From Candidatus Sulfotelmatobacter sp. (lineage in GTDB: Bacteria; Acidobacteriota; Terriglobia; Terriglobales; Acidobacteriaceae): a DNA stretch of 7,060 nt. The translations under genes were made by a program, and so were the position numbers. Below, in pieces: positions 5,924 to 7,060 of the stretch (the first letter of the stretch is position 1; every line of letters begins with the position of its first letter). The stretch spans positions 1-7,060 of the forward strand of contig JASHRB010000294.1 of the NCBI GenBank assembly GCA_030037575.1, read 5' to 3'. Below the pieces are notes generated by a model that searched no databases, was not told the DNA's origin, and saw nothing but the letters and a program-made list of their open reading frames with translations.

Positions 5924-6825
5924 CCATCCTCCGCGATTTCCCAGCCCGCGCCCCGCACCTGGCGATACTGCTCGCTGGCCCCGTCCAGCATGGGATTGGT
6001 GTTGTTGATGTGTACAAATATTTTACGCGGGCGACGAACTTCCGCCAACCTTGCGAGAGTTTTTTCGACGGGGATGTGGCCCATCTGGCGCGCGGTTCGT
6101 CCACCGCCCTGCACGCGAATCAGTTCGTCGTCGCTCCAGAAGGTGCCGTCGAAGAGCAGAGCGCGGCAATGGTCGAACTCTTCGAGAAGGTGATCGTCGA
6201 GTTGCGGAGCGGCGGGGAAAAAGGCCAAACGCTGGTGGGAGGGCGACTGAATGAAAAATCCGAGGGAGGCTTCATCGGGTGCGAGTTGTGATCCGCGCTC
6301 TGCCGAGACGTAGGCGGGATAGTGCGTGCTCAAAGATCGCGATTGGCATTTTATCCCGGAGTTCTCGCCGCGGGAATTGCACAGCGAGAATTCTTCTCCG
6401 CAGTGAAATTCCTTCCACACGACCTGATCTGGAATTCGCTGTAACATTCTGAACATGGAGTTGTCTTCGTTTACGATCCGGCGCACCGAAGCCGTGGCAT
6501 AAACCGCGAGCGGTTGCAGTTCCCGCAATAGCAGGGAGCCGACAACGTGGTCGAGCTCGGCATTGGCCAACACCAGGCCGGCAATCGGCGATTGGCGCGG
6601 ACCTGCCCGCGGGTGCAGCTCCGGCGTGGCTTCAATTTGCATGCGCAGGTCGGGAGAAGCGCCGAGCAAAAACCATGAGCGTCGATCTGCACTGAGGGCG
6701 ACCTGGGTTTGGCTGCGCGGCTTGCCGTGGAAAGTTCCCGCTCTCACCGCGCGGCAGTTTGCGCAGGCGCAATTCCATTGCGGAAACGCCCCCCCTGCGG
6801 CCGATCCCAGGATCTTCACTCGCAT
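5905..6825 (-). CDS. pqqB: PQQ biosynthesis protein PqqB (metallo-beta-lactamase fold)
   Basis: PqqB belongs to the metallo-beta-lactamase superfamily and is implicated in hydroxylating the crosslinked Glu-Tyr intermediate before PqqC acts. The 306-residue length is normal. It opens MRVKILGSAAGGAFPQWNC, and the zinc-binding CACANC cluster gives Cys19, Cys21 and Cys24. The family's ASPDLRMQIEATPEL, LANAELDHVVGSLLLREL (the modified metal-site motif) and MGHIPV follow, then FVHINNTNPMLD near the end. An in-frame TAG at 6861-6859 limits the start. The ATG at 6825 has no clear Shine-Dalgarno, which is odd for the first pqq gene seen here and fits dependence on an upstream gene or leader structure. 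Codons 11-13 contain a run of seven Gs. Confidence 0.97.
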   Translation of the reverse strand: MRVKILGSAAGGAFPQWNCACANCRAVRAGTFHGKPRSQTQVALSADRRSWFLLGASPDLRMQIEATPELHPRAGPRQSPIAGLVLANAELDHVVGSLLLRELQPLAVYATASVRRIVNEDNSMFRMLQRIPDQVVWKEFHCGEEFSLCNSRGENSGIKCQSRSLSTHYPAYVSAERGSQLAPDEASLGFFIQSPSHQRLAFFPAAPQLDDHLLEEFDHCRALLFDGTFWSDDELIRVQGGGRTARQMGHIPVEKTLARLAEVRRPRKIFVHINNTNPMLDGASEQYRQVRGAGWEIAEDGWQFDL

Positions 6826-6859
6826 CGCTGTGAGTCTAGCGTTTGGCGGAGCCGGAGTC

Positions 6860-6880
6860 TAACGGCGAAAAGAACCGTTA
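6860..6880. repeat. Small hairpin in the pqqB leader
   Basis: TAACGG (6860-6865) pairs with CCGTTA (6875-6880) around a 9-base A-rich loop, 35 bases before the pqqB start. The minus-strand transcript would fold it with a U-rich loop. It is a plausible leader RNA element, and no T-run follows. Confidence 0.4.
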
Positions 6881-6975
6881 CTGAGATCTTCGAGCTTCCG
6901 ACCGGTCGCGGGCAAACGCCGGGGGGGCGGAACTAGCGCTTTGCTCAAGTTGATTTTGCCGAGTGTGAAGGTTTC

Positions 6976-7000
6976 TGCAACTGCCGCGCGGCTTCTTGCA
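6976..7000. repeat. Two-part palindrome upstream of pqqB
   Basis: An outer pair TGCAA (6976-6980) / TTGCA (6996-7000) encloses a perfect GCCGC/GCGGC palindrome (6983-6992), with 2- and 3-base spacers. As DNA it looks like an operator for a dimeric regulator, and as RNA it gives a stable interrupted hairpin. It lies about 30 bases past the stop of the frame at the window edge and about 150 before pqqB. Confidence 0.55.
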
Positions 7001-7029
7001 TTATCTTTGATCTTTTCGCTTTCTGCTTG

Positions 7030-7060
7030 CTATTGCACTATTCTCGTTGCATACTCCGAT
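7030..7060 (-). other. C-terminal codons of an unknown frame, possibly pqqA
   Basis: One minus-strand frame enters from the right edge as SEYATRIVQ and stops at TAG (7032-7030). PqqA precursors are 22-30 residues, end 3-10 residues after a conserved Tyr, and lie just upstream of pqqB, so the position and the EYA tail are compatible. The diagnostic Glu would be four residues before this Tyr and falls outside the window. With only nine codons visible this is a guess from context. Confidence 0.17.

Larger units (their letters stand above)
6826..7029 (-). promoter_or_regulatory. pqqB leader region
   Basis: About 200 bases lie before pqqB without a recognisable gene on either strand. They become AT-rich beyond 6940. 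A minus-strand GATAAT (7005-7000) could be a -10 box, but no convincing -35 precedes it. A 25-base palindrome overlaps its expected start site, and a small hairpin lies nearer to pqqB. I looked here for pqqA (short ORF with a Glu-x3-Tyr core) and did not find it. Confidence 0.35.

Noticed and set aside
5567..6193. Plus-strand open frame of 208 codons opposite pqqB and pqqC
   Set aside because: Both genes on the other strand are unmistakable, and this translation shows no domain.
1..7060. CRISPR arrays, tRNA or rRNA genes, insertion sequences, phage or defence genes
   Set aside because: I found no regularly spaced repeats, cloverleaf-like segments, transposase motifs or defence-family domains on either strand.

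Overview
This window is GC-rich, tightly packed bacterial chromosome. Its core is a minus-strand operon for biosynthesis of the redox cofactor pyrroloquinoline quinone (PQQ). Reading along the minus strand from about 6825 down to 3392, the order is pqqB, pqqC, pqqD, a 361-bp spacer, then pqqE. The flanking genes are a plus-strand outer-membrane beta-barrel protein, a minus-strand homoserine dehydrogenase, and the N-terminal part of a minus-strand aldo/keto reductase that runs off the left edge. Signal-peptide and barrel features show a Gram-negative-type envelope. High GC, the mixed gene neighbourhood and the Q/P-rich linker of the barrel protein suggest a soil Acidobacteriota-like organism, but this is an impression and not proof.

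Layout. 1-441 (-): aldo/keto reductase, N-terminal 147 residues with the full catalytic tetrad. 442-893: an intergenic region holding a 55-codon plus-strand small ORF (649-816) with a strong Shine-Dalgarno and its own intrinsic terminator (829-854), next to a dense cluster of GATC sites. 894-2258 (-): homoserine dehydrogenase with a C-terminal ACT-like domain. 2259-2463: divergent promoter region. 2464-3279 (+): secreted beta-barrel outer-membrane protein. 3280-3391: convergent gap with two hairpins. 3392-4525 (-): pqqE. 4526-4886: unusual spacer with inverted repeats. 4887-5162 (-): pqqD. 5162-5923 (-): pqqC. 5905-6825 (-): pqqB. 6826-7060: pqq leader with a long palindrome and a small hairpin, possibly ending in the last codons of pqqA at the edge.

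How the genes work together. PqqA is the ribosomal precursor peptide. PqqD binds it and presents it to the radical-SAM enzyme PqqE, which crosslinks its Glu and Tyr. PqqB is implicated in the later hydroxylation step, and PqqC performs the final oxidation and ring closure. The pqqB/pqqC and pqqC/pqqD junctions overlap, so these three are probably translationally coupled, while pqqE is set apart. No complete pqqA is visible in the window. The other genes have no evident role in PQQ synthesis.

No clearly new multi-gene system is present. The items most worth a second look are the small terminator-bounded ORF, the structured spacer between pqqD and pqqE, and the pqqB leader.
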